Shown here: piece by piece, positions 35,804 to 43,770 of the stretch
Position numbering within the stretch: position 1 is the stretch's first letter
Layout of the letters: each line of letters opens with the position of its first letter
Assembly: GCA_965242915.1 (NCBI GenBank)
Contig: CBDETN010000025.1
Coordinates: forward strand, 124,001-188,000
Source of the DNA: CAJXII01 sp965242915
Lineage (GTDB): Bacteria > Campylobacterota > Campylobacteria > Campylobacterales > Arcobacteraceae
Length of the DNA: 64,000 bases
Direction: 5' to 3'
The notes under the pieces: model-generated
Databases searched by the model: none
The model's input: the letters and a program-made list of their open reading frames with translations, nothing else
What the model was told of the DNA's origin: nothing
Position numbers and translations under genes: made by a program

Positions 35804-37486
35804 ATGTCTAGTTTATTGGGGTCATTCCAAACCTATAACTATAATGAGATAGGAAATATAACTTATAAATCAGATGTTGGAGATTATGAATATTTAAAAG
35901 CTCATCAAGTTAAAACAGCAGGAACAAATAACTATACCTATGATAAAAACGGTAATGTAATAAAAAAGAATAATACAACTATAGAATATAACTCAAACAA
36001 TAAACCGACACAATTAAAAAACCAAACCACCACAACACAATTTTTCTATAACCCAAACAAACAAAGATATAAAAAAATACTAAACGGTAACACAACCTTT
36101 TATATAGGTAAACACTATGAAGAAGAATACACCCAAAACAATACACTCTTAAAAAAGAATTACATCTACGCTGGCAACGAGTTAATAGCAATTCATACAA
36201 CAGAAGATGACGGCAACTTAATCCTCCCTCAAAACAGATACTTACATAAAGATTCACTAGGTTCAATAGATACTATAACAAATGAATCAGGAGTAGTAAT
36301 TCAAAGATTAGCCTACACTCCTTTCGGTAAACAAATAGTACAATCTTGGATAAATCAAAATCAATCTATTAAACCCTTAGTCAAAAGAGGATATACTGGT
36401 CATGAGCATATTAAAGAGTTTAATCTTATACATATGAATGCAAGGATATACGACCCAACTATTGGAAGATTTCTTTCAGCAGATACAATTATCCCTTATA
36501 TGTATAATACGCAGTCTTTTAATAGATATTCTTATGTTAGGAATAATCCTTTAAAATATATTGATCCTTCTGGGCATTGGGGATTTAGTAGTTTTACTAG
36601 GGTTTTTAAGAAGATTGTTAAAAATACTCATACACTATTTAAAAAAATAGATGTAGGTGCAAGAATACTTTATTCCAAACCTGTAAAAAGATTTTTTATA
36701 AAGTATAAATGGGCAAGAACTGTAGGAACTATGGTTGCAGCTTACTTTGGACCGGCAGCAGTTGCTGTTTTCTCTGCATATTTAACAGAGATACAAGGTG
36801 GTAGTTATTCTGATATGTTAAAGTCAGCAGTTGTTTCATATGCAAGTGCTTATGTAGCTTATGGGGTAGCAGAGGGTACATCTAGTTTATTTGATATATC
36901 AAGTGAAGCTGCCCACTCTGCTTCGTTTTTAAATGCAGGTGGAAATTATGGAGTAGCTACATTTAAAGCTGCAGCTCATGGACTTAGTAGAGTTGCTTTT
37001 GCTAAGGCACAAGGACAAAAGACTAGTTCTGCTTTTTGGTCTGGGTTTGTAGCTAGTGGATTTAGTGTAGGAAATGAAGGATATGGTGGAATGGAAGCAA
37101 GAACTGCAATAATGGCAATTGTTGGTGGAACAACTTCTGAAATCTCCGGTGGTAAGTTTGCTAATGGGGCTGTTACTGGGGCTTTTATTCATCTTTATAA
37201 TGCTGAAAATTTTGGACAGAAAGTTATGAATAAAGCTGTAGATATTTATTATAATGGAACTAGGACAAAGAATATGGCTAATATTATAAATAGAGGAAGA
37301 ATAGGTGCGGGAGTTGGAATCACAACTGGTGGAATTATAGGTGGACCAGCAGGTGCTGCTGCATTTGGAGTAATTGGAACAGGTGGAGGTATGCTATATG
37401 GAGCGGTTGAGAATTCATTAAATATGAAAATACCAATAAACAGAAGAGAACTCTTAATAGAAGCAGGAAAACATGCAACACAATAA
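35804..37486 (+). pseudogene. Rhs C-terminal module 1, 5' end cut by an IS
   Basis: 560 codons, the first eight inside the IS right end. An Rhs/YD-repeat segment follows (TYNYNEIGNITYKSD, YTYDKNGNVIKKNN), then the conserved Rhs core end (YTGHEHIKEFNLIHMNARIY, DPTIGRFLSADTI, NNPLKYIDPSGH). A shared pre-toxin region of about 220 residues (WGFSSFTRVFKKIVKNTHTL to AFIHLYNAENFGQKVMNK) precedes a variable tip of about 80 residues rich in glycine (GAGVGITTGGIIGGPAGAAA). The N-terminal Rhs shell is absent, so this can act only as an orphan toxin module or recombination donor. The next gene is its putative immunity gene. Confidence 0.82.
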
Positions 37487-37778
37487 TATAAGTGATACAT
37501 CTTATAATGATTTTATTATAAAATATTTTCCTTATTTTATGGTACTTACTTCATTTTTTGATTTGAGTGAAATAGTATTTAATTTAATCTGGTTTATAAT
37601 ATTACTAATAATAAGAAAATATAATAATGATAAGTTATTATATTTGTTATTGATTATTGTAGTTATTATTGGATTAACTTTAAATACTAGTTTGTTTTCT
37701 ATATTAGCTAGTATTATAATATCTATAATGTATCATATGTTAATTAAATACCCAAATAAATTTAGAATAGCAAACTAA
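37473..37778 (+). CDS. putative membrane immunity protein for Rhs module 1
   Basis: 101 residues, overlapping the Rhs module by 14 bp. Two or three hydrophobic helices (IVFNLIWFIILLIIR, LLYLLLIIVVIIGLTL, LFSILASIIISIMYHML), so an inner-membrane protein. Position immediately after a variable Rhs tip is the standard place of the cognate immunity gene. Its membrane nature fits a glycine-rich, membrane-acting tip. No known family recognised. Confidence 0.65.
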   Translation: MQHNNISDTSYNDFIIKYFPYFMVLTSFFDLSEIVFNLIWFIILLIIRKYNNDKLLYLLLIIVVIIGLTLNTSLFSILASIIISIMYHMLIKYPNKFRIAN

Positions 37779-37854
37779 ATTACTAATGTATTATTTAAAA
37801 CGAAGTCAGATTAAGTTATTAAGTTTATTATTAATTAGTTTTGTCATAGTATTC

Positions 37855-37960
37855 GCTGGTTCCCACTCTCCTGAGTGGGCAACCCATATATAAAGTAAAC
37901 ACAAAAGAAACAGTTAAATAAATATGATAAATAAAAAACAAACAACTCCATATCTAAATA
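37855..37960 (+). repeat. cassette-border repeat, copy 1 (hairpin plus leader start)
   Basis: Starts CTGGTTCCCACTC, with the hairpin CCCACTC-TCCT-GAGTGGG (37862-37879), then an AT-rich stretch and the start of the leader ORF. The same sequence recurs at 40507 onward and, split by an IS1182 copy, at 43717 and 45536. It marks the left border of each Rhs cassette. Confidence 0.8.
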
Positions 37961-39678
37961 ATCTACTATCATACATAAAACTATCACAAAATATCCAACA
38001 ATACAACCAACTAAAAGAAGTATATTATTATCTCTATTTAATAGCCCATCAAGTTAAAACAGCAGGAACAAATAACTACACTTATGATGCAAACGGTAAT
38101 GTAATAAAAAAGAATAATACAACTATAGAATATAACTCAAACAATAAACCGACACAATTAAAAAACCAAACAACCACAACACAATTTTTCTATAACTCAA
38201 ACAAACAAAGATATAAAAAAATACTAAACGGTAACACAACCTTTTATATAGGTAAACACTATGAAGAAGAATACACCCAAAACAATACACTCTTAAAAAA
38301 GAATTACATCTACGCTGGCAACGAGTTAATAGCAATTCATACAACAGAAGATGACGGCAACCTAATTCTCCCTCAAAACAGATACTTACATAAAGATTCA
38401 CTAGGTTCAATAGATACTATAACAAATGAATCAGGAGTAGTAATTCAAAGATTAGCTTACACTCCTTTCGGTAAACAAATAGTACAATCTTGGATAAATC
38501 AAAATCAATCTATTAAACCCTTAGTCAAAAGAGGATATACTGGTCATGAGCATATTAAAGAACATAATCTTATACATATGAATGCAAGGATATATGACCC
38601 GACTATAGGAAGATTTCTTTCAGCAGATACAATTATCCCTTATATGTATAATACGCAGTCTTTTAATAGATATTCTTATGTTAGGAATAATCCTTTAAAA
38701 TATATTGATCCTTCTGGGCATTGGGGATTTAGTAGTTTTACTAGGGTTTTTAAGAAGATTGTTAAAAATACTCATACACTATTTAAAAAAATAGATGTAG
38801 GTGCAAGAATACTTTATTCCAAACCTGTAAAAAGATTTTTTATAAAGTATAAATGGGCAAGAACTGTAGGAACTATGGTTTCTGCTTACTTTGGAGGACC
38901 AGCAGGTGCTGCTGCTTTTTCTGCATATTTAACAGAGATTCAGGGTGGTAGCTATACTGATATGTTAAAGTCAGCAGTTATTTCATATGCAAGTGCTTAT
39001 GTAGCCAAAGGTATTGGTGATGCATATGGACATGATTCAAGTTTCTTAGCTGAAAATGGTGGAGGTACAGGATATGCAAGTGTTACGACTGGTTATACTA
39101 ATGCAGGAATGAAAGCTGTGGCACATGGATTAAGTAGAGTTGCATTTGCTAAAGCTCAAGGACAAAAGACTAGTTCAGCTTTTTGGAGTGGGTTTGTTGC
39201 TAGTGGATTTGCAGCTTCACAAAGTATGGGAAGAGAAGTAGGTACAGTTGTAACTGCTGTAATATCAGGAACTACATCTAAAATCTCTGGTGGTAAGTTT
39301 GCTAATGGGGCTGTTACTGGGGCTTTTATTCATTTGTTTAATGCTTGGGGCGGATTTAGAAAATTAGGAGGAAAAGTACTTATAGGACAAAGGGGTTCAA
39401 TGGCAGATAAAGATAATAATATGATTGCTCATGAACAATTTTTCTTTGATGATGGTACTACTATTGGGTATGGTGGAGAAGGTATGATTGATAAAAATGA
39501 AAATATTTCAGATTACAGTCAATTAAAATATTATGATGATAATGTATTGCGACAAGCAGTGGATAATGTAGGAGAATGGAGTGGAAATGACTATTCAAAT
39601 TTACCATGGAAACAACGCAACTGTCAAACTTATGGTGAAGCGGTGACAAATGAATATCATAGACTAGGAGGTAAATAA
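37924..39678 (+). CDS. orphan Rhs module 2 with leader fusion and candidate papain-like tip
   Basis: 584 residues. Residues 1-39 are a leader (NNLLSYIKLSQNIQQYNQLK, EVYYYLYL) related to the separate 80-residue protein at 40283; this is joined directly to YD-repeat/Rhs core sequence (IAHQVKTAGTNNYTYDANGN to IDPSGH) nearly identical to module 1. The last 115 residues are unique: NNMIAHEQFFFDDGTTIGYG and later NCQTYGEAVTNEYHRL, a His-then-Cys order like permuted NlpC/P60-type peptidases. A function in wall or lipid-anchored peptide cleavage is inferred. The stop overlaps the immunity gene start (TAATG). Confidence 0.72.
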   Translation: MINKKQTTPYLNNLLSYIKLSQNIQQYNQLKEVYYYLYLIAHQVKTAGTNNYTYDANGNVIKKNNTTIEYNSNNKPTQLKNQTTTTQFFYNSNKQRYKKILNGNTTFYIGKHYEEEYTQNNTLLKKNYIYAGNELIAIHTTEDDGNLILPQNRYLHKDSLGSIDTITNESGVVIQRLAYTPFGKQIVQSWINQNQSIKPLVKRGYTGHEHIKEHNLIHMNARIYDPTIGRFLSADTIIPYMYNTQSFNRYSYVRNNPLKYIDPSGHWGFSSFTRVFKKIVKNTHTLFKKIDVGARILYSKPVKRFFIKYKWARTVGTMVSAYFGGPAGAAAFSAYLTEIQGGSYTDMLKSAVISYASAYVAKGIGDAYGHDSSFLAENGGGTGYASVTTGYTNAGMKAVAHGLSRVAFAKAQGQKTSSAFWSGFVASGFAASQSMGREVGTVVTAVISGTTSKISGGKFANGAVTGAFIHLFNAWGGFRKLGGKVLIGQRGSMADKDNNMIAHEQFFFDDGTTIGYGGEGMIDKNENISDYSQLKYYDDNVLRQAVDNVGEWSGNDYSNLPWKQRNCQTYGEAVTNEYHRLGGK

Positions 39679-40208
39679 TGAAATATTTTTTTATTTTTTT
39701 ATTTATGTTAGGAATGTATATATATTATTTATCTAAAACTGAAATTATTACTATGTATATATTTGAAAATAAAGATGCAATTGCAGAGTTGAAAAAACCT
39801 ATAATATATCAAAATATATCAAAAATTGAAGATATAAATGGTATATATAAATTTGATTGTAAAAGTAAATGGTTAACAACATATAAAAAATATGAGGTTG
39901 GGGTTGCCATGAAATATAAATTTTTAACAACAGAGTGGCATAAAACCAATCCTACTCCTTCGAAGCAAACTAATATAAAAGCTAAAGTTACAATAAAAGA
40001 TAAAAATAATAATATTATTTATCATAAAATTAAAAATAGCTATGGAGGTTATGGTTGGTTACGTTATAAACAATTTATGGTTTTAGATAGATTTAGTGTA
40101 GATGAATGTAAAGATATAATTTTACAAATAGATTTTATTGATAGTACAATAAAAAATGTACCTACAGATTTAATGTATTTTTATATTAAGGTTGATGAAA
40201 GATTATAA
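39678..40208 (+). CDS. putative periplasmic immunity protein for Rhs module 2
   Basis: 176 residues. An N-terminal signal anchor (YFFIFLFMLGMYIYYL) is followed by a soluble domain with WLTTYKKYEVGVAMKYKFLT and IKNSYGGYGWLRYKQFMVLD. AGGAGG lies before the ATG, which shares a base with the Rhs stop. Being exported or anchored outward, it would protect the periplasm, which fits a toxin tip with an NlpC-like Cys/His pattern. No family known. Confidence 0.65.
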   Translation: MKYFFIFLFMLGMYIYYLSKTEIITMYIFENKDAIAELKKPIIYQNISKIEDINGIYKFDCKSKWLTTYKKYEVGVAMKYKFLTTEWHKTNPTPSKQTNIKAKVTIKDKNNNIIYHKIKNSYGGYGWLRYKQFMVLDRFSVDECKDIILQIDFIDSTIKNVPTDLMYFYIKVDERL

Positions 40209-40216
40209 AATTAAAA

Positions 40217-40266
40217 TTTCGGGGACAGGATCAATGCCATGAAATTAAATTCCGGGGACAAAATCC
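40217..40266 (+). repeat. pair of CGGGGACA repeats (REP-like remnants)
   Basis: TTTCGGGGACAGGAT (40217-40231) and TTCCGGGGACAAAATCC (40250-40266) are direct repeats. A third copy, TTCCGGGGACAGGATACC, is at 47377-47394 and, like the second copy here, is followed by CCTAATTATTAAA. Such sequences often flank Y1/REP-associated transposases; no transposase remains beside them. Confidence 0.55.
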
Positions 40267-40282
40267 TAATTATTAAATAAAT

Positions 40283-40525
40283 ATGAAATATACAGGAGAA
40301 CAACAAAGCAACCCAAACCTAAATAATCTCCTAACATATTTAAAACTATCTCATAATATTCAACAATACAATCAACTAAAAGAAGTATATTATTATCTCT
40401 ATTTACTAGCAGAAAAGAAAGAGAAAAAAACAAACTTCTTCAATAAACTAATAAACCTAAACAGTCAAATAGAATTCTACAGAGCAAAAGGCAATAGCAC
40501 ACTTCTCTGGTTCCCACTCTCCTGA
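40283..40525 (+). CDS. 80-residue stand-alone leader-family protein between Rhs cassettes
   Basis: Contains NNLLTYLKLSHNIQQYNQLK and EVYYYLYL, the same segment that begins Rhs modules 2 and 3, but continues with its own C-terminus (LLAEKKEKKTNFFNKLINLN, then a tail ending FPLS). It looks like the intact parent of the leader, and the modules are fusions made by recombination at the TTTA..AGC junction. Function unknown; helical and basic. Its last codons overlap the cassette-border hairpin, so the repeat border includes this gene's end. Confidence 0.6.
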   Translation: MKYTGEQQSNPNLNNLLTYLKLSHNIQQYNQLKEVYYYLYLLAEKKEKKTNFFNKLINLNSQIEFYRAKGNSTLLWFPLS

Positions 40526-40612
40526 GTGGGCAACCCATATATAAAGTAAACACAAAAGAAACAGTTAAATAAATATGATAAATAAAAAACAAACAACTCC
40601 ATATCTAAATAA
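40507..40612 (+). repeat. cassette-border repeat, copy 2
   Basis: Nearly identical to 37855-37960: hairpin CCCACTC-TCCT-GAGTGGG (40513-40530) and the leader start. The distance to copy 1 (2652 bp) is the length of one cassette. Confidence 0.8.
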
Positions 40613-41112
40613 TCTACTATCATACATAAAACTATCACAAAATATCCAACAATACAACCAACTAAAAGAAGTATATTATTATCTCTATTTAATAGCCCAT
40701 CAAGTTAAAACAGCAGGAACAAATAACTACACTTATGATGCAAACGGTAATGTAATAAAAAAGAATAATACAACCATAGAATATAACTCAAACAATAAAC
40801 CGACACAATTAAAAAACCAAACAACCACAACACAATTTTTCTATAACTCAAACAAACAAAGATATAAAAAAATACTAAACGGTAACACAACCTTTTATAT
40901 AGGTAAACACTATGAAGAAGAATACACCCAAAACAATACACTCTTAAAAAAGAATTACATCTACGCTGGCAACGAGTTAATAGCAATTCATACAACAGAA
41001 GATGACGGCAACCTAATTCTCCCTCAAAACAGATACTTACATAAAGATTCACTTGATCTGGTAACCTACATTCATATTCAGAAATTAAATCAATCTGAGT
41101 TAAAATAAGAAT

Positions 41113-41439
41113 ATGAAAGTAGAACAAATGAAAAACAGCAAACACACAAAAGAATTTAGAGATTCAACAGTACAATTAGCAATAAATAGTGATGAAACCA
41201 TAGTTAAAATTGCTAGGGATTTAGACATCAATGAGAAAACATTATATCATTGGATAAGAGTTTATAAAAAAGCAAATAATATAACAACAGATGATAGATA
41301 TACAGTACAAAAATCATCTATCTCAAAAGAAACAATAGTTCAAGAAAATATAAGACTTAGAAAAGAAAATAAGCTATTAAAACAAGAGCGAGATATTTTA
41401 AAAAAGGCAACAGCATACTTTGCAAAAGAAACTCTATAA
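41113..41439 (+). CDS. IS3-family transposase OrfA (second type)
   Basis: 108 residues with the HTH_Tnp_1 region (HTKEFRDSTVQLAINSDETI, KIARDLDINEKTLYHWIRVY) and a coiled tail ending ERDILKKATAYFAKETL. The A-AAA-AAG heptamer at 41400-41406 should allow the -1 shift into OrfB. Confidence 0.9.
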   Translation: MKVEQMKNSKHTKEFRDSTVQLAINSDETIVKIARDLDINEKTLYHWIRVYKKANNITTDDRYTVQKSSISKETIVQENIRLRKENKLLKQERDILKKATAYFAKETL

Positions 41440-41450
41440 AGTATGCTTGG

Positions 41451-42314
41451 ATGAAAGAATATCAAGTGAGTTTCAGTATTACATTAATGTGTAAAATATT
41501 TAAAGTAAATGTATCTAGTTACTATCATTGGATTAAAAATGGTAGTGTTATTAAAAAAGTAGATAAAAAGTTAAATGAACTTATAAAGATAGTATTTATA
41601 CAATCAAGACAAACTTATGGGACTAGAAGGATTAAAAAGAAACTTGTTGAAAATTTAGGTTTAATTGTTTCAAGACAACACATTAGTAGAATTATGAAAG
41701 ATTTAAACTTATCTGTAAAAATGAAAAGAAGATTTAAAGTAAATACTACAAATTCTAATCATAACTATCCAATTGCTCCGAATATTCTAAATAGAGATTT
41801 TTATGCATCAGCTCCAGATGAAAAATATGTTGGTGATATTACTTATATACCTACTGCACAAGGTTGGCTTTACCTTGCAACTGTGATTGATTTATATTCA
41901 AGAAAAGTGGTTGGTTGGTCAATGGCTGATAATATGAAAACAACACTTGTAAATGATGCTTTAAATATGGCTATAAAGTATAGAAATCCACCTAAAGGAC
42001 TTTTATGGCATACAGATAGAGGAAGTCAATATGCTTCTTATGAACATAAAGATTTATTAAAAAAATATGGGATAGTTCAAAGTATGAGTAGAAAAGGTAA
42101 TTGTTGGGATAATGCAGTTGCTGAAAGTTTTTTCCATACTTTAAAAACTGAACTTACTCATCATGAGATATTTTATACTAAAGCTCAAGCTAACCAAAAA
42201 ATATTTGAATATATAGAAATATTTTACAATAGAGAAAGGATGCATAGTACAAATAATAATTTATCACCAGTAGAATTTGAAGAAAAAATGTTACAAATAG
42301 AAATGGCTGCTTAG
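41451..42314 (+). CDS. IS3-family transposase OrfB (second type)
   Basis: 287 residues. HTH_21-like N-terminus (SRQTYGTRRIKKKLVENLGL) and integrase core with DEKYVGDITYIPTAQGWLYL, HTDRGSQYASYEHK and WDNAVAESFFHTLKTELTHH. The D, D, E triad is present, so the element looks active. Confidence 0.92.
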   Translation: MKEYQVSFSITLMCKIFKVNVSSYYHWIKNGSVIKKVDKKLNELIKIVFIQSRQTYGTRRIKKKLVENLGLIVSRQHISRIMKDLNLSVKMKRRFKVNTTNSNHNYPIAPNILNRDFYASAPDEKYVGDITYIPTAQGWLYLATVIDLYSRKVVGWSMADNMKTTLVNDALNMAIKYRNPPKGLLWHTDRGSQYASYEHKDLLKKYGIVQSMSRKGNCWDNAVAESFFHTLKTELTHHEIFYTKAQANQKIFEYIEIFYNRERMHSTNNNLSPVEFEEKMLQIEMAA

Positions 42315-43583
42315 AATAGTTTATTCTGAGTATGAATTTAAGTTACCAGATCAACTAGGTTCAATAGATACTATAACAAATGAATCAGGAGTAGTAATTC
42401 AAAGATTAGCTTACACTCCTTTCGGTAAACAAATAGTACAATCTTGGATAAATCAAAATCAATCTATTAAACCCTTAGTCAAAAGAGGATATACTGGTCA
42501 TGAGCATATTAAAGAACATAATCTTATACATATGAATGGTAGAGTGTATGACCCAACTATTGGAAGATTTCTTTCAGCAGATACAATTATCCCTTATATG
42601 TATAATACGCAGTCTTTTAATAGATATTCTTATGTTAGGAATAATCCTTTAAAGTATATTGATCCTTCTGGGCATTGGGGATTTAGTAGTTTTACTAGGG
42701 TTTTTAAGAAGATTGTTAAAAATACTCATACACTATTTAAAAAAACAGATGTAGGTGCAAGAATACTTTATTCCAAACCTGTAAAAAGATTTTTTATAAA
42801 GTATAAATGGGCAAGAACTGTAGGAACTATGGTTTCTGCTTACTTTGGAGGACCAGCAGGAGCTGCTGCTTTCTCTGCGTATTTAACAGAGATACAAGGT
42901 GGTAGTTATTCTGATATGTTAAAATCAGCAGTAATTACATACGCAAGTGCATATGTAGCTAAAGGTATTGGTGATGCATATGGACATGATTCAAGTTTTT
43001 TAGTTGAAAATGGTGGTGGAACTGGATATGCAAGTGTTACGACTGGTTATACTAATGCAGGAATGAAAGCTGTGGCACATGGATTAAGTAGAGTTGCATT
43101 TGCTAAAGCTCAAGGACAAAAGACTAGTTCAGCTTTTTGGAGTGGGTTTGTTGCTAGTGGATTTAGTGTAGGAAATGAAGGATATGGTGAAGCAGCAGGG
43201 AGAACTGCAATAATGGCAATTGTTGGTGGAACAACTTCTGAAATCTCCGGTGGTAAGTTTGCTAATGGTGCTGTTACTGCGGCTTTTGTGCATCTTTATA
43301 ATGCTGAAAATTTTGGACAGAAAGTTATGAATAAACTTACACAAGGGTATTATGAAGTAAAAGGTGCATATAATAATTTAACTAGTACTCCTATTGGAAG
43401 AATTGCTGTATCTGCTACTACGGCTGCTGTTGGTGGTGGTGTTAGTGGTTATAAATTTTGTGGTTCTGTATGTGTAGTACCTGGAGTTATTTTAGGAACG
43501 GGTGGAGGACTCATAAAAGGTAGTATTAAAGAAGCAACAAACTATTACGAAATTAGAGATAAATTAATTAGGGGGAGTCAATA

Positions 43584-43685
43584 ATGAAATTTTTTCTTAA
43601 TCTATGGGCTAGTATAGAATATTATGGGGGAGTATTGCTTATCTTTGGAGTAATACTATATGCTATTTACAAAATATTATTTTAG
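43584..43685 (+). CDS. 33-residue single-helix protein, candidate immunity for Rhs module 3
   Basis: Starts at the A of the Rhs stop (TAATG) and reads MKFFLNLWASIEYYGG followed by one transmembrane helix (VLLIFGVILYAIYKILF). GGGGGAG lies a few bases upstream. Its position and coupling are the same as those of the immunity genes after modules 1 and 2. It is small for an immunity protein, but a membrane peptide could protect against a membrane-acting glycine-rich tip. It ends before the IS1182 copy, which inserted 48 bp downstream. Confidence 0.55.
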   Translation: MKFFLNLWASIEYYGGVLLIFGVILYAIYKILF

Positions 43686-43770
43686 TTATAGAAAATCCGA
43701 AAAAATTGCTGGTTCACTGGTTCCCACTCTCCTGAGACTGTGAAATAACCTAAATAATTTTTAGGTTATT

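Larger units (their letters stand above)
34534..35829 (-). mobile_element. IS3-family insertion sequence (first type)
   Basis: About 1296 bp. The terminal 25 bp (TGGAATGACCCCAATAAACT and five more) match the complement of 35805-35829 exactly. It encodes orfA and orfB on the minus strand. The flanks do not share a 3- to 5-bp target duplication: a lysine-rich gene is cut on the left and an Rhs gene is cut on the right. The element has probably mediated a deletion or rearrangement here. Confidence 0.88.
41054..42353 (+). mobile_element. IS3-family insertion sequence (second type) inside Rhs module 3
   Basis: 1300 bp with terminal inverted repeats TGATCTGGTAAC... at both ends and a clear 3-bp target duplication ACT (41051-41053 and 42354-42356). 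The uninterrupted target is present in modules 1 and 2, which proves the insertion. Its ends and orfs differ from the element at 34534. Confidence 0.93.
40575..43584 (+). pseudogene. orphan Rhs module 3, interrupted by an IS3-family element
   Basis: The first part (40575-41053) is the leader plus YD-repeat region, almost identical to module 2. An IS (41054-42353) with an ACT duplication splits the codons for KDSLGSID. The rest (42354-43584) holds the Rhs core (NGRVYDPTIGRFLSADTI to IDPSGH), the shared pre-toxin region and a distinct tip with a glycine-rich hydrophobic stretch (SATTAAVGGGVSGYKFCG, PGVILGTGGGLIKGS). The frame is intact apart from the IS. The downstream part has an ATG at 42532. 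Confidence 0.82.

Noticed and set aside
38123..38410. Minus-strand cysteine/leucine-rich frames repeated in all three Rhs modules
   Set aside because: They are the complement of the Asn/Thr-rich YD-repeat coding sequence and recur only because the modules are duplicates.
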